Source of the DNA: Bacillus massilinigeriensis
Lineage (GTDB): Bacteria > Bacillota > Bacilli > Bacillales > Cytobacillaceae
NCBI RefSeq assembly: GCF_900111815.1
Contig: NZ_LT630004.1
Span: 1,846,293 to 1,910,292 of the forward strand
DNA: 64,000 nucleotides
Direction: 5' to 3'
Under the pieces are notes generated by a model. It made no database searches. It was given only the letters and a program-made list of their open reading frames with translations, and was not told the origin of the DNA. The position numbers were made by a program, and so were the translations under genes. This document shows positions 36,888 to 47,572 of the stretch, piece by piece (within the stretch, counting starts at the first letter, position 1; the number at the start of each line of letters is the position of its first letter).

Positions 36888-38173
36888 GCTTTATTTTCCA
36901 ATTTCCCGTAAATATCTATTCCTGCCTCATTTAACATCCATTCTATATGAACCCCATATCCACTTGTCGGGTCATTTACAAAAACATGAGTGACTGCCCC
37001 AACCAGTTTTCCATTTTGAATGATTGGGCTTCCACTCATTCCTTGTACGATCCCGCCTGTTTTCTCAAGCAATCTTGGGTCTGTGACCTTGATGACCATA
37101 CCCTTTGTTGCAGGAAACTTTTGTGGAATGGTGCTGACAATTTCAATATCGAACAGCTTCACTTCATCTTCTGAGACAACAGTCAAAATTTTCGCAGGTC
37201 CTTCTTTTACCTGATGAGATAGAGCGATTGGCATCGGTTTGTCATAAACCCCATTTTCTATATTCCTGTTAAGTGCTCCAAAGATGCCAAATGGACTGTT
37301 TCGCTTGATGTTACCGATTACTTCCCTGTCAGATGAAAAACGAGCAAGTTTCTCACCTGGGTTTCCATCTGCGCCTTTTTCAATGGAAGTTACTGTCGAT
37401 CGAACTATTTGTCCGTTTTCCACTACTACGGGTTTCTTTGTATCCATGTCTGAAATAACATGTCCAAGGGCACCATATTTCTTCGTCTCTGGATGGAAGA
37501 ATGTCATGGTACCAATGCCAGCAGCAGAATCCCTTATATAAAGGCCCAGTTTGAAACCGCTATCCTGCTTGTCCTTCTCAGGTTTCAGCTTTGTATTGAA
37601 ATTTCCGCTGTCACGTTTGACGACGACATCCAGGGCACTTCCATCTTCTCCGGCTTGTTGAACGAATGGTGCAACATCAGCCATTTTATCAATTTTCTTT
37701 CCGTTGATGGATGTAATAATGTCGCCAACCTTTATTCCAGCACTTTCTCCCGGAGACACTGTCCTTTCCACCCCTTCCACCTGGTGATGTCCAACTACAA
37801 GAACACCAACAGTATGGAGCTTTACGCCTATGGATTGTCCTCCTGGTATGACTTTAAAATCTTTCAGGACATTGACATCCACCTTTTTAACAGGGAATCC
37901 AGCAAGTTCAAGGACAACTTCGTCTTTGCCAAACCTGCTCCCTTCCAATTTCATCGCATTCTCAGCCTGTTGTATTTTAACTTTTTCATCTGCATTTCCG
38001 GTCACACCCGCATATGCAGCAACACTATTTTCTATCTCAAAGTTCTGGCCTTCAAACAAAGTGACCTTTTCAGGGAGAGCAATGTACTCCTGTACCGGTC
38101 TGGAGAATCCAATAGAAATTAATGAAACAAGGAGAATTCCACCAATTAAACGCCTGAGAAATTCTATTTTCAA
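36881..38173 (-). CDS. spoIVB: SpoIVB signalling serine peptidase (S55)
   Basis: Forespore-secreted protease that triggers pro-sigma-K processing. The 430 residues have one N-terminal membrane anchor ([15 protein letters not shown]), a PDZ domain ([19 protein letters not shown]), and the S55 catalytic domain with His in GHVISDMD and the nucleophile in GMSGSP. Start TTG 38173 is placed 9-10 nt behind GAGGAG. ATG 38206 is possible but lacks a ribosome site. Gene order recN-spoIVB-spo0A is universal in spore formers. Confidence 0.96.
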   Translation of the reverse strand: MKIEFLRRLIGGILLVSLISIGFSRPVQEYIALPEKVTLFEGQNFEIENSVAAYAGVTGNADEKVKIQQAENAMKLEGSRFGKDEVVLELAGFPVKKVDVNVLKDFKVIPGGQSIGVKLHTVGVLVVGHHQVEGVERTVSPGESAGIKVGDIITSINGKKIDKMADVAPFVQQAGEDGSALDVVVKRDSGNFNTKLKPEKDKQDSGFKLGLYIRDSAAGIGTMTFFHPETKKYGALGHVISDMDTKKPVVVENGQIVRSTVTSIEKGADGNPGEKLARFSSDREVIGNIKRNSPFGIFGALNRNIENGVYDKPMPIALSHQVKEGPAKILTVVSEDEVKLFDIEIVSTIPQKFPATKGMVIKVTDPRLLEKTGGIVQGMSGSPIIQNGKLVGAVTHVFVNDPTSGYGVHIEWMLNEAGIDIYGKLENKAS

Positions 38174-38275
38174 TCTTTTCACTCTCCTCGCTTCTAGTCC
38201 ACACATGCTTTTTAAAAATGGCTACACGTATAACTTTGCCTTGATAAAAGCCATTTATAACCCTAAACAAATAAA

Positions 38276-38301
38276 AAACCTACCCGATTATGGATAGGTT
38301 T
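38276..38301 (-). terminator. Terminator of recN
   Basis: AAACCTA / TAGGTTT stem with a TTTTTTATTT tail on the minus strand. Confidence 0.75.
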
Positions 38302-38345
38302 GTCATTGTCGAATAATGAATAAGAAAAAGGTCCAGGGAAAAGAG

Positions 38346-40040
38346 CTATTTACTAGGCAATTTTGTCGTTCTTGCAAGCTGGAGAAGCTCTTCTGCATGT
38401 TTCCTCGTGAGATCAGTGATTTCGACCCCTGAAATCATTCGCCCAATTTCTCTTATTTTTTCTTCTTGTGACAAAGGAGTCAGCGACGTTTTCGTTCGTC
38501 CATTTTTAATTTTTTTACTGATATACAAGTGGGTATCAGCCATTGCTGCAACTTGCGGTAAATGAGAAATACAAAGCACTTGGGAACTTGCTGCGACCTT
38601 GAATATCTTCTCCGCAATAGCTTGTGCTACCCTTCCGCTCACACCAGTATCCACTTCATCAAAGATAATAGATGTCACTCCCTGATGCTTGGAGAATATA
38701 CTCTTAAGTGCAAGCATAATCCTCGAAAGCTCGCCGCCAGAGGCAATTTTCGATAGTGGCTTCAACGGTTCGCCCGGATTGGTGGACAAGTAGAATGACA
38801 CTTCATCCCCCCCGCTTTTATAGAATACTCCTTCTTCGGAAGAGAACCTCACTTCGAAGACAGTCTTGTCCATATATAAATCCCTTAGCTCCCGGTGAAT
38901 CAAATCAGTCAGCTTTTTTGCCCATTTCTTTCTGGCTGACGAAAGGTTTTCCGCTTCAATCTTCAGGTCCTTCTTAAGGGAAACAAGCTCTTTTTCAATT
39001 TGGTCAATATGGACTTCTTTATTCTGAATCGTTTCGATTTCCTCCTCGATTGCTGAAGCATACTCGAGAATCTCTTCTATGGTGCGACCATATTTCCGTT
39101 TAAGTCCATTCATTTCATTGAGACGCTCTTCAATTTCATTCAAACGTCCTGGATCGAACTCCAGCCCATCCAGCTCACTGCGGAGTGACCGGGCACAGTC
39201 CTCGAGTTGATAGTAACAGTTCGCGATCGTTTCATATAAGTCCTTGTATACTTGATCCGCTTCTGAAGCACTCTCAAGGCTTTCCATCACCATACCAATC
39301 CAATCAAGACCCTTTTGGTCTCCCTGCAAGGCATTGTATCCAGTATGTATGGACTCGAAAATTTTTTCAAAATTGTTGAGTTTTCTTTTTTCCTCTGCCA
39401 GCTCGCTGTCTTCTGAAATTTTTAACTGTGCTGACTGAATTTCGCTGAGTTGGAATTTAATCAAATCGAGCCTGTGAGCCATCTGCTGTTCGTTTTCGCT
39501 TAAGTTCTTTAGTTTTTTTAACGTCTGTTCAAATGCACGGTATACATTTTGATACTCTGAAAGAGCTGGTGTGATTTCTGAAGCGCCAAACTGATCGAGC
39601 AAATTAATATGCCTTGTTTCATCCATCAATTCCTGGTGTTCATGCTGCCCATGGATATCAATCAAGCTTGATCCTATTTCCCTAAGCACTGCAATAGTCA
39701 CCAATTTTCCGTTCACCCTGCATACACTTTTGCCGGATTTGGATATATCGCGCCGGAGAACAATCATGCCTTCTTCAACGTCAATACCAAATTCCTTCGC
39801 TCGTGTGCAGCAAGGATGACTAGTCCCTTCAATGTAAAACAAACCTTCAATTTCTGCTTTTTCCTCTCCATGGCGTACGAATTCCGCAGAGCCTCTTCCG
39901 CCAACCAGAAGATGGACAGCGTCGATGATGATGGACTTACCTGCGCCGGTTTCACCAGTCAGAACAGTCAAACCTTTTTGAAAGGATACAGACAGCGCCT
40001 CGATAATGGCAAAATTCCGGATAGATAATTCACTAAGCAA
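38346..40040 (-). CDS. recN: DNA repair protein RecN
   Basis: SMC-like ATPase acting early at DNA double-strand breaks. The 564-residue protein opens with LSELSIRNFAIIEAL and Walker A TGETGAGKSIIIDA, has a long central coiled coil (about residues 150-370, rich in Glu/Lys/Leu), and ends with the ABC signature ASGGELSRIMLAL and Walker B IIFDEVDTGVSG. TTG 40040 behind AGAGGTGA is the only start that fits the N-terminus. It lies 15 bp after argR. Confidence 0.96.
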   Translation of the reverse strand: MLSELSIRNFAIIEALSVSFQKGLTVLTGETGAGKSIIIDAVHLLVGGRGSAEFVRHGEEKAEIEGLFYIEGTSHPCCTRAKEFGIDVEEGMIVLRRDISKSGKSVCRVNGKLVTIAVLREIGSSLIDIHGQHEHQELMDETRHINLLDQFGASEITPALSEYQNVYRAFEQTLKKLKNLSENEQQMAHRLDLIKFQLSEIQSAQLKISEDSELAEEKRKLNNFEKIFESIHTGYNALQGDQKGLDWIGMVMESLESASEADQVYKDLYETIANCYYQLEDCARSLRSELDGLEFDPGRLNEIEERLNEMNGLKRKYGRTIEEILEYASAIEEEIETIQNKEVHIDQIEKELVSLKKDLKIEAENLSSARKKWAKKLTDLIHRELRDLYMDKTVFEVRFSSEEGVFYKSGGDEVSFYLSTNPGEPLKPLSKIASGGELSRIMLALKSIFSKHQGVTSIIFDEVDTGVSGRVAQAIAEKIFKVAASSQVLCISHLPQVAAMADTHLYISKKIKNGRTKTSLTPLSQEEKIREIGRMISGVEITDLTRKHAEELLQLARTTKLPSK

Positions 40041-40055
40041 ATACCGTCACCTCTT

Positions 40056-40505
40056 TTACAGCATTTCAAGAAATCGTGCCGAAATAACTTGGGTATCTTC
40101 ATCATTGCGACAAATAATGAGGATCGTATCATCCCCGCAAATGGTTCCGAGTATTTCTTCCCAATCAAGGTTGTCAAGAAGTGCTCCAATTGCGTTCGCA
40201 TTACCCGGCATCGTTTTCATTACAAGAAGATGCCCAGCATGATCAAGCCGAACAAAAGCGTCCATTAGTGCACGTTTAAGTTTTTGCAGCGGATTAAAAC
40301 GCTGATCCGCAGGAAGACTGTATTTGTACCTTCCATCAATGAGCGGAACTTTTACAAGATGCAGTTCTTTGATATCCCTGGAAACCGTTGCCTGGGTTAC
40401 ATTGAATCCAGCTTCCTTCAATTTTTCAACAAGTTCGTCCTGTGTTTCGATATCTTGATTTGTAATTAATTCACGAATCTTTATATGTCGCTGACCTTTA
40501 TTCAA
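40056..40505 (-). CDS. argR: Arginine repressor ArgR/AhrC
   Basis: Hexameric arginine-responsive regulator that represses synthesis and activates catabolism of arginine. The 149 residues have an N-terminal winged helix ([24 protein letters not shown]) and the C-terminal arginine-binding domain with [11 protein letters not shown] and [11 protein letters not shown]. The start is TTG 40505 after GGGGTGA, giving [13 protein letters not shown], the conserved N-terminus. It may act on the artP leader in this window. Confidence 0.95.
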   Translation of the reverse strand: MNKGQRHIKIRELITNQDIETQDELVEKLKEAGFNVTQATVSRDIKELHLVKVPLIDGRYKYSLPADQRFNPLQKLKRALMDAFVRLDHAGHLLVMKTMPGNANAIGALLDNLDWEEILGTICGDDTILIICRNDEDTQVISARFLEML

Positions 40506-40657
40506 ATATATCACCCCTGTAGACATTCAAATCATTTGCTAATAATTTCTTCTCTCTCATATGTTATCCGATTTTTTAGTATTCCACAATCACGACAGGC
40601 CAATCTCCATTGCCCTTTCTTTCATATGGACAAAATTCCGACAATACCATGAAAAAA

Positions 40658-40676
40658 GAACAGGCTAGGCCTATTC
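40658..40676 (-). terminator. Terminator of tlyA-like gene
   Basis: GAAtAGGC-cta-GCCTgTTC hairpin with TTTTTTC after it on the minus strand. The gene's stop codon lies in the stem. Confidence 0.7.
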
Positions 40677-41513
40677 TTCGTTTGTAGATTTACTTTTGAG
40701 CACTTTATGTGCTTCTTCCACAATTTGTGCAGGAGAAACAGCCAGGGACAACTCCTCTTCTTCTTCTATTCCGCTCCAATAAAGATGAAGAAGAAATTCT
40801 ATATTTCCGTCACCGCCAGTAATCGGAGAGTAGGAGAGGTTGCGGACAATAAAACCAAGGCTTGTCACCATAGCAATTACTTTTTCCAATACTGCCTCAT
40901 GCACCTTTTTATCCCTGACGATTCCTTTTTTTCCAACCTGTTCTCGGCCTGCTTCAAATTGCGGCTTTACGAGCGCAACCACATCGCTTCCCGGAACAAG
41001 AAGCGTCCGCAAGACAGGGAATATTAGCTTTAAGGATATAAAAGAGACATCAATGGATGCAAAATTCGGAAGCCCCTTGGTAAGTTCAGCGGGTGTTACA
41101 TAACGGAAGTTGGTGCGTTCCATCACAACAACTCTTTTATCTTGACGCAGCTTCCAAGCAAGCTGATTATAACCAACATCCAATGCATAGGACATTTGGG
41201 CTCCATTCTGCAATGCGCAATCGGTGAATCCCCCAGTCGATGCACCAATATCGAGCATCGTTTTCCCTTTTACATCAATGCAAAATTCTTTCAGCGCCTT
41301 TTCTAGCTTGTATCCCCCCCTGCTTACATATGGCATAACATCTCCTTTTATCTGCAAAGGGATATCCGCAATCACTTTCTCTCCAGGCTTATCCAGTCTT
41401 TCTTCATTTGAATAGACAAGCCCCGCCATAACAGACCTCTTAGCCTTTTCCCTAGTCTCTGCCAGACCGCGTTCCACAAGGAGAACATCGAGCCGCTCTT
41501 TTCTTATTTTCAT
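40671..41513 (-). CDS. yqxC: TlyA-family rRNA methyltransferase (YqxC)
   Basis: Predicted 2'-O-methyltransferase for rRNA, annotated as hemolysin-like in older sources. The 280 residues comprise an S4 RNA-binding domain (RLDVLLVERGLAETREKAKR) and an FtsJ-type methyltransferase domain, with the SAM motif DIGASTGGFTDC near residue 88 and VKPQFEAG. ATG 41513 is 3 bp after the dxs stop. Position between dxs and argR is conserved. Confidence 0.93.
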   Translation of the reverse strand: MKIRKERLDVLLVERGLAETREKAKRSVMAGLVYSNEERLDKPGEKVIADIPLQIKGDVMPYVSRGGYKLEKALKEFCIDVKGKTMLDIGASTGGFTDCALQNGAQMSYALDVGYNQLAWKLRQDKRVVVMERTNFRYVTPAELTKGLPNFASIDVSFISLKLIFPVLRTLLVPGSDVVALVKPQFEAGREQVGKKGIVRDKKVHEAVLEKVIAMVTSLGFIVRNLSYSPITGGDGNIEFLLHLYWSGIEEEEELSLAVSPAQIVEEAHKVLKSKSTNEE

Positions 41514-41516
41514 CGC

Positions 41517-43409
41517 TTACGCCCTTTTTTCTTTTTGCTTTGCTAGTTTTTTTATTTTTAATTTCACTTGCTTCTCCGTCATCCCAATCTCTTCTAGAAG
41601 GGAATCGACATTGCCATGTTCAATGAATTTATCTGGGATACCCATTCTGTCAATAATGGCGCCTTCAAAGCCCAGCTCTTGTGCCGTTTCCATGATGAAG
41701 CTTCCAAAGCCGCCTTGAAGAACAGCCTCTTCAATTGTAAGGATTGGAAGATTATCCCTTAGGATTTCAGTCAGCATGGCGATGTCTAAAGGTTTTAAGA
41801 AGCGGGCATTAATCACTTTAACCGCAATACCTTCCTTTTCCAAGGACGATGCTGCTTCAAGAGCCATCGGAATGGTCGTTCCGAAAGTAAGGATGACTGC
41901 GTCTCCACCCTCTCTAAGCACTTCCCATGTCCCAATTGGAATCGGCTCTAATACCTCATCAAGCGGGATCCCATACCCATTCCCTCTGGGAAAGCGCATT
42001 GCGATAGGGCCTGCATCATAGCTTAATGCTGTTTTTACCATATGCCTTCCTTCATTTTCATCTTTAGGCATCATTAAAACGAGGTTTGGAAGATGTCTAA
42101 GGAAAGCAATATCAAAAACACCCTGGTGAGTTTCACCATCTGCCCCAACAAGCCCCGCTCTATCTACTCCAATGAAAACATTCAAGTTTTGCCTGCAAAT
42201 ATCGTGGACTACTTGATCATAAGCACGTTGCAGGAATGTGGAATAGATAGCCAGGAATGGTTTCATCCCTTGTGTAGCAAGTCCTGCGGCGAATGTTGCT
42301 GCATGTTGCTCCGCAATGCCTACATCAAACATCCTGTCAGGAAATTCGCTTGCAAAGCCTTCCAGTTTAGATCCTACAGGCATAGCAGGCGTAATAGCGA
42401 CAATACGTTCATCTGCTCTCGCAATTTCCCGGACAGTCTCGCTGACAAGCTTGCTCCATGCTGGGGGAGCTCCTGCTGGCTTGATAAAATCACCTGTCTC
42501 CATCTTATAAGGCCCTGTTCCGTGCCATGTCCCAATTTTATCGTTTTCCGCCGGAATAAAGCCTTTCCCCTTTTTCGTAATAACATGGAGCATGACAGGT
42601 CCGTCCAGTTTCTTTGCATATGTCAGATTCTCAAATAGATCCTCATAATTATGTCCATCCACTGGACCTAGGTAAGTAAATCCTAGTTCCTCAAAAAACA
42701 TTCCGGAAACAAACAAGTATTTGAAGCTGTCTTTTATTCTCTCAGCGGTAATCGCAAGCTGCTGCCCTACTGCAGGTACTTTCTTCAAAAGCATTTCCAA
42801 CTCGTCTTTTGCACGATTGTATTTTCCGGCTGATCGCAGTTTTCCTAAAACATTGTGAAGTGCGCCGACATTAGGAGCAATAGACATTTCATTGTCATTC
42901 AGGATCACAATCATTTTTTCTTTTTTATGGCCAATATGATTCAGCGCTTCAAGAGCCATGCCTCCTGTAAGGGCTCCATCACCAATGACAGGGATGACAT
43001 GGGAATCTTCTTTTTTCAGATTCCTTGCGACCGCCATTCCCATCGCGGCTGATAGTGAGGTAGAGCTATGCCCTGTTTCCCAAACATCATGCTCGCTTTC
43101 TGTCATCTTCGGGAAACCGCAAAGGCCCTTATACTGCCTGAGCGTTTCGAATTGGCAGGCTCTTCCAGTTAAAATTTTATGAACGTAGGACTGATGGCCA
43201 ACGTCCCATATTATCTTATCTTTCGGGCTGTTAAAACATCTATGAAGAGCAATAGTCAATTCGACGACTCCAAGGTTTGGGCCGATATGACCTCCCGTCC
43301 TTGACAGGTTCTCGATTAAAAATCGTCTTATCTCGCCGCTCAGCGCTTCCAGTTCTTTCATTGAAAGCTGTTTAAGGAAGGCAGGGTCTTTTATTGATAA
43401 TAGATCCAT
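41517..43409 (-). CDS. dxs: 1-deoxy-D-xylulose-5-phosphate synthase
   Basis: Condenses pyruvate and glyceraldehyde-3-phosphate, the first step of the MEP isoprenoid pathway. The 630-residue protein has [26 protein letters not shown], the thiamine-diphosphate motif [16 protein letters not shown]...LNDNEMSI, and the pyrimidine-domain motif [13 protein letters not shown] 43409 has a modest ribosome site (GTGAGTGG). It is preceded by its own promoter and lies downstream of ispA. Confidence 0.97.
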   Translation of the reverse strand: MDLLSIKDPAFLKQLSMKELEALSGEIRRFLIENLSRTGGHIGPNLGVVELTIALHRCFNSPKDKIIWDVGHQSYVHKILTGRACQFETLRQYKGLCGFPKMTESEHDVWETGHSSTSLSAAMGMAVARNLKKEDSHVIPVIGDGALTGGMALEALNHIGHKKEKMIVILNDNEMSIAPNVGALHNVLGKLRSAGKYNRAKDELEMLLKKVPAVGQQLAITAERIKDSFKYLFVSGMFFEELGFTYLGPVDGHNYEDLFENLTYAKKLDGPVMLHVITKKGKGFIPAENDKIGTWHGTGPYKMETGDFIKPAGAPPAWSKLVSETVREIARADERIVAITPAMPVGSKLEGFASEFPDRMFDVGIAEQHAATFAAGLATQGMKPFLAIYSTFLQRAYDQVVHDICRQNLNVFIGVDRAGLVGADGETHQGVFDIAFLRHLPNLVLMMPKDENEGRHMVKTALSYDAGPIAMRFPRGNGYGIPLDEVLEPIPIGTWEVLREGGDAVILTFGTTIPMALEAASSLEKEGIAVKVINARFLKPLDIAMLTEILRDNLPILTIEEAVLQGGFGSFIMETAQELGFEGAIIDRMGIPDKFIEHGNVDSLLEEIGMTEKQVKLKIKKLAKQKEKRA

Positions 43410-43530
43410 ATCGGACCACTCACTTTCATTTCTGACTTATGGGTTTCATACAAAGCCACACCCATTAATGGAAAAAGAGCCGCTCACTCGTATGTGATAA
43501 CGGCGTCCGTTATATTCCATTCTCTATATT

Positions 43531-43559
43531 TTATTACCATTATGATGCACTAAAATCAA
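43531..43559 (-). promoter_or_regulatory. Sigma-A promoter of dxs
   Basis: Minus strand TTGATT (43554-43559), exact 17-nt spacer, TAATAA (43531-43536), about 120 bp ahead of dxs. A small perfect palindrome ATAACGG-CGT-CCGTTAT lies in the leader (43497-43513). Confidence 0.6.
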
Positions 43560-43630
43560 AGGTCTGACAAGCTTGAAAGCAGTACAAGTATAACATAAAC
43601 CTATCGTGTCCTCAACGAAAGGCTTTGATC

Positions 43631-44524
43631 TCACGATTTCCGATTACCTATTAATTCGGTAATTTCTGATAAAAGTTCTGTTTGTAGGTTTGTGCTGCCA
43701 AGTGCCGCTTTCGCCTTCCCTATTTGTTCTTCCAGTGCTTTTTTAGCACCTTCCATTGTAAGCAATGAAGGGTAAGTACTTTTCTTGTTGTTCTTATCAC
43801 TTCCTACAGGCTTTCCGATTTGCTCTTCTGTACCTTCCAAATCCAAAATATCATCTCGAATCTGAAAGGCTAGGCCAAGGTGCTGTGCAAAAGTGGATAA
43901 TTGTCTTTTGGTTTCTGAGTCTGCTTGTGCAATGGCCGCTCCAGCCAAAACACTATATTCCAGCAGTCGACCTGTTTTATTTAAGTGAATATATTTCAGT
44001 TCCTCCAGAGAGAGGCTTTTCCCCTCCCCTTGCATATCAGCAGTTTGCCCACCGACCATTCCTTCCGCACCTGCTGCATTCGACAAACCCGCAATCAAGC
44101 TTAGCTTTATTTCTGCACTGGCGACATCCTCCGGGATATCGGTTATAAGGCGAAAACTGTATGTCAGGAGTGCATCTCCCGCCAAAATCGCTGTTGCATC
44201 TCCAAATATGATATGGTTTGTAGGTTTTCCCCTGCGAAGAGCATCATTATCCATACTTGGGAGATCATCGTGAATAAGCGAATAAGTATGTACCATTTCA
44301 ATTGCTCCAGCGGTTTCAAGACCGATTGCAGGGCTCTTCCCGAAAGCGTCCAGTGTTGCGAATAATAATAGTGGCCGTATTCTTTTACCGCCTGCTTCAA
44401 GAGAATATTGCATCGACTCTTTCAAAATGGCAGGAGCAGCAATCTTTTTCACTTGTTCTGATATATACTGTTCCACTAGTTGTTTATACTCGTTTATAAA
44501 CTGATCACAGCGCTTCGAATCCAA
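43631..44524 (-). CDS. ispA: Farnesyl diphosphate synthase (polyprenyl synthase)
   Basis: Makes farnesyl diphosphate from isopentenyl and dimethylallyl diphosphate. The 297-residue protein has the two Asp-rich motifs LIHDDLPSMDND and FQIRDDILDLEG, plus GGKRIRPLLL. The start is ambiguous by two codons: GTG 44530 overlaps the xseB stop but is 1 nt from the AGGAGG, whereas TTG 44524 has a 7-nt spacing, so TTG was chosen. It is coupled to xseB. Confidence 0.94.
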   Translation of the reverse strand: MDSKRCDQFINEYKQLVEQYISEQVKKIAAPAILKESMQYSLEAGGKRIRPLLLFATLDAFGKSPAIGLETAGAIEMVHTYSLIHDDLPSMDNDALRRGKPTNHIIFGDATAILAGDALLTYSFRLITDIPEDVASAEIKLSLIAGLSNAAGAEGMVGGQTADMQGEGKSLSLEELKYIHLNKTGRLLEYSVLAGAAIAQADSETKRQLSTFAQHLGLAFQIRDDILDLEGTEEQIGKPVGSDKNNKKSTYPSLLTMEGAKKALEEQIGKAKAALGSTNLQTELLSEITELIGNRKS

Positions 44525-44526
44525 AT

Positions 44527-44760
44527 TCACTCCTCCTCATTGACAATGAACGCAACAGCCTGGCCGTCTTCTGTCAGTACCTGGGTTAGCTGGTTCTCCA
44601 CATTCTTCAGCTTATCGCTGCATAGCTTCGACAGTTCAACACCCCTTTTGTAATAGGTGATTGCTTCCTCCAAGGGGACATCGCCTTCTTCGAGTTTTGA
44701 CACAATATCCTCCAATTCCTCCATCGCCTGTTCGAATGTCAGCTTTCTGTCATCCAACAC
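44527..44760 (-). CDS. xseB: Exodeoxyribonuclease VII small subunit
   Basis: Small subunit of ExoVII, which degrades single-stranded DNA. The 77 residues form the typical helical bundle ([39 protein letters not shown]). It starts with GTG 44760 behind AAGGGGGAC, 3 bp after the xseA stop, and ends on the ispA ribosome site. Confidence 0.95.
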   Translation of the reverse strand: MLDDRKLTFEQAMEELEDIVSKLEEGDVPLEEAITYYKRGVELSKLCSDKLKNVENQLTQVLTEDGQAVAFIVNEEE

Positions 44761-44763
44761 TTT

Positions 44764-46113
44764 TTAGTCCCCCTTTTCTATATTGGTAACAACACAATCG
44801 ATTCTCCCATCAGGAAGCCTGATGAAAAGCTTGTCTTTTGTTTTTATTTGCGAAACGGATTTCACCATTTTCCCCTCCTCGCTATAGGAAATGCTGTATC
44901 CTCGCTCCATTATTTTTAGCGGGCTTAGCGCGTCAAGGGTCTGGATGGTTGCATTTAGCTTCCCTTGTTTCGTATTCAAAACGGCAACCATAGTTCTGTT
45001 CAATTCCTTTAACAGTCTCTCCTGCTTTTCCTCTGCCACTTTTAGCTGAAAAGCTGGATTTGCTTGTACTAACCGCCTTTTTATATTTGAAAGGGAGTTT
45101 TCTTTCATTCTAAACATGGTCTCTGAAGCCCGCTTTAAAGAGTCTTCAAGTTTATCCAACTGCTCAAGTTTTTGCTCATACAGACGGCGAGGATAGCGGA
45201 AAGCATAGGAACGTGACAGTCGATTGAGACGGTCACGCTGCCGGCCAGTTTTATCCTTCATCGCTCGGAATAGTCTCGCATGGCGGTCCATAGCTCTTTC
45301 CATCAATTCTTCGATATGAGGTACAGCAATTTCCGCTGCACCTGTTGGTGTCGGTGCGCGCATGTCGGCCACGAAGTCTGAGATAGTAAAGTCCGTTTCA
45401 TGGCCAACCGCAGATATGACAGGTACGGAAGAAGCAAATATTGCCCTTGCGACGATTTCTTCATTAAAAGACCATAGTTCCTCGATTGAACCGCCGCCAC
45501 GTCCAACAATTAATACATCCAAATCGCCAAGGCTGTTTGCTGTTTCAATCGACTTAACAATAGATTTAGCGGCTTGTTCCCCTTGTACAAGAGCTGGGAT
45601 AATAAGTACATCTGCAATAGGAAATCTCCGATTTATTGTCGTAAGGATATCCCTGATTGCTGCCCCTGTTGGCGAAGTAATGACTCCGACTTTTTGTGGA
45701 AATTTAGGAAGGCTTTTTTTATGCTTCATCGAGAACAAACCTTCTTGCTCCAATCTTGCTTTCAACTGCTCGTATGCCAAAAACAAATCGCCTACGCCAT
45801 CGGGTTGCATCTCTTTAACATAAACCTGGTAGTTTCCACTAGGTTCGTAAATAGTGATATCTCCCTTGATAAGGATTTTCATCCCATTTTCCGGACGGAA
45901 TTTCAATGATTTGTTAAAGCTTGAGAACATGACAGAAAGAATTCTCGCTCGTTCGTCCTTAAGGGTAAAATACATATGACCACTCGAATGTTGTTTAAAA
46001 TTTGAGATTTCCCCTTTTATGTAAACATCCTGTAGATGAGGATCTCGGTCAAATTTTCTTTTTATGTATTTCGTTAAGGCACTGATGGTCAAATATTGTT
46101 GTCTATCATTCAT
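44764..46113 (-). CDS. xseA: Exodeoxyribonuclease VII large subunit
   Basis: Catalytic subunit of ExoVII. The 449-residue protein has an N-terminal OB fold (IKGEISNFKQHSSGHMYFTLKDE), the conserved GVITSPTGAAIRDIL, VGRGGGSIEELW and GHETDFTISDFVAD motifs, and a long C-terminal coiled coil. ATG 46113 behind AGAGGTGAGG; the extra upstream frame reads into the 79-nt hairpin and is rejected. First gene of xseA-xseB-ispA. Confidence 0.96.
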   Translation of the reverse strand: MNDRQQYLTISALTKYIKRKFDRDPHLQDVYIKGEISNFKQHSSGHMYFTLKDERARILSVMFSSFNKSLKFRPENGMKILIKGDITIYEPSGNYQVYVKEMQPDGVGDLFLAYEQLKARLEQEGLFSMKHKKSLPKFPQKVGVITSPTGAAIRDILTTINRRFPIADVLIIPALVQGEQAAKSIVKSIETANSLGDLDVLIVGRGGGSIEELWSFNEEIVARAIFASSVPVISAVGHETDFTISDFVADMRAPTPTGAAEIAVPHIEELMERAMDRHARLFRAMKDKTGRQRDRLNRLSRSYAFRYPRRLYEQKLEQLDKLEDSLKRASETMFRMKENSLSNIKRRLVQANPAFQLKVAEEKQERLLKELNRTMVAVLNTKQGKLNATIQTLDALSPLKIMERGYSISYSEEGKMVKSVSQIKTKDKLFIRLPDGRIDCVVTNIEKGD

Positions 46114-46169
46114 GGATACCTCACCTCTTTCCTGCCACCACAAAGCAGCATCCCTGATAATCAACAAAA

Positions 46170-46248
46170 GCCCGTATCCCCTTTGCTTCACCTAGGCCGG
46201 CTGCCTTTCTGGCTATTGGCTTTGGCAAGGTGGCATGGGGATACGGGC
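46170..46248 (-). promoter_or_regulatory. Long structured hairpin with terminator-like tail ahead of xseA
   Basis: On the minus strand GCCCGTATCCCC pairs perfectly with GGGGATACGGGC across 55 nt, followed by TTTTGTTG. The loop can fold further (CACCT/AGGTG, GCC...GGC). It lies between the folD stop and xseA, 57 nt before the xseA start. It may be the folD terminator, an attenuator or a small structured RNA. Confidence 0.7.
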
Positions 46249-46265
46249 AGGCGCATTTAAGACAT

Positions 46266-47132
46266 TTAAAGCGTTGCGGTTTTTTCGGCTGCCTTACGCG
46301 CCGACTTCAGTGTATTGAACATGAGCATAGTGATGGTCATTGGCCCTACACCACCCGGTACAGGTGTTATGTAGCCAGCAACCTCTTTTACTTCGGCATA
46401 TTCAACATCGCCGCATAATTTTCCTTCTTCGTCCCGATTCATTCCGACATCGATGACAACTGCTCCTGGTTTGACAAGGTCTTTTGTAACCATGTTCGTT
46501 TTGCCGACAGCAGATACAATAATATCAGCATCGAGTGTGAATTTTTTCAGATCCTTCGTTCTTGAATGGCAATAGGTTACAGTGGCATTCTCATTCAGCA
46601 ACAGTTGGCCCATCGGTTTTCCGACGATATTGCTCCGCCCAATGACCACAGCGTGCTTTCCTGTCAATTCAATACCTGCTTCCTGAAGCATCACCATAAT
46701 TCCAAATGGGGTACATGGTAGGAAAGCATCCTGTCCCGTCATCATTCTTCCGGCGTTTACAGGATGAAAACCATCCACGTCCTTATCAGGAGAAATCGCT
46801 TCGATTACCCTTTTTTCGTTGATATGGCCAGGCAATGGCAGCTGTACAAGAATACCGTGAATACGATCATCCTTGTTCAACTCTTGAATTTTCTCAAGCA
46901 ATTCATCCTCACTAAGGCTAGCAGGATATTTAGCTAAGACTGAATGCATCCCAAGTTCATGGCATGCTCTTTCCTTGCTTCCTACATATACTTTTGATGC
47001 TTGGTTATCCCCTACAAGAATTACCGCGAGGCCAGGGGTAATACCCAGGGACTTTAGCTGTTCCACCTCGGCAGCAATTTCTTCCCTCTTTTTCTTCGCA
47101 ATAAGTTTACCGTCAATGATTTTTGCTGTCAC
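46266..47132 (-). CDS. folD: Bifunctional methylenetetrahydrofolate dehydrogenase/cyclohydrolase
   Basis: Interconverts 5,10-methylene- and 10-formyl-tetrahydrofolate. The 288-residue protein shows the catalytic lysine in [34 protein letters not shown], the NADP motif [11 protein letters not shown], and the C-terminal [14 protein letters not shown] 47132 follows GGGGGAATTAGG. It lies 47 bp after nusB. Confidence 0.97.
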   Translation of the reverse strand: MTAKIIDGKLIAKKKREEIAAEVEQLKSLGITPGLAVILVGDNQASKVYVGSKERACHELGMHSVLAKYPASLSEDELLEKIQELNKDDRIHGILVQLPLPGHINEKRVIEAISPDKDVDGFHPVNAGRMMTGQDAFLPCTPFGIMVMLQEAGIELTGKHAVVIGRSNIVGKPMGQLLLNENATVTYCHSRTKDLKKFTLDADIIVSAVGKTNMVTKDLVKPGAVVIDVGMNRDEEGKLCGDVEYAEVKEVAGYITPVPGGVGPMTITMLMFNTLKSARKAAEKTATL

Positions 47133-47179
47133 CCTAATTCCCCCGTCTCCCTGGAGACTTAAGTAATCAAGTTGTTTGG

Positions 47180-47572
47180 TTAGGAGTAGCGCTGCAAAAT
47201 TTTAGAAAGCACTCCATTTACAAACCTGCTTGATTGCTCGTCTCCATATATTTTGGCAATTTCAATCGCTTCATCCAACACCACATTACCAGGTACATCC
47301 TCTTTGCAGAACATCAACTCGAAGGCACCAAGGCGCAGCAAATTCCTGTCAACGTTAGCCAGCCTGTCCATTGTCCACTTTTCCAAGTGCTGCTTAATTT
47401 CTTCATCTATTTTTTCCTGATTTTCTACATACCCCTCTACAAGGTTTGTCAAATAAGCATCTTGCGGCTCATTATCTAGAACATGGGAAATAGCATCCCT
47501 GGGTTCCACCTTGCTTATATCCATCTGGAATAAGGCTTGCATCGCCTTTTCTCTAGCTGTTCTTCTCTTCAT
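47180..47572 (-). CDS. nusB: Transcription antitermination factor NusB
   Basis: Binds boxA RNA with NusE in rRNA antitermination. The 130-residue all-helical protein opens with the basic [18 protein letters not shown] and contains [14 protein letters not shown] and [16 protein letters not shown] 47572. Its leader carries two 13-bp copies of AAGGAGCCAAGAA followed by AAGGA, so the best-spaced ribosome site is 12 nt upstream and a duplicate lies behind it. Confidence 0.96.
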   Translation of the reverse strand: MKRRTAREKAMQALFQMDISKVEPRDAISHVLDNEPQDAYLTNLVEGYVENQEKIDEEIKQHLEKWTMDRLANVDRNLLRLGAFELMFCKEDVPGNVVLDEAIEIAKIYGDEQSSRFVNGVLSKILQRYS

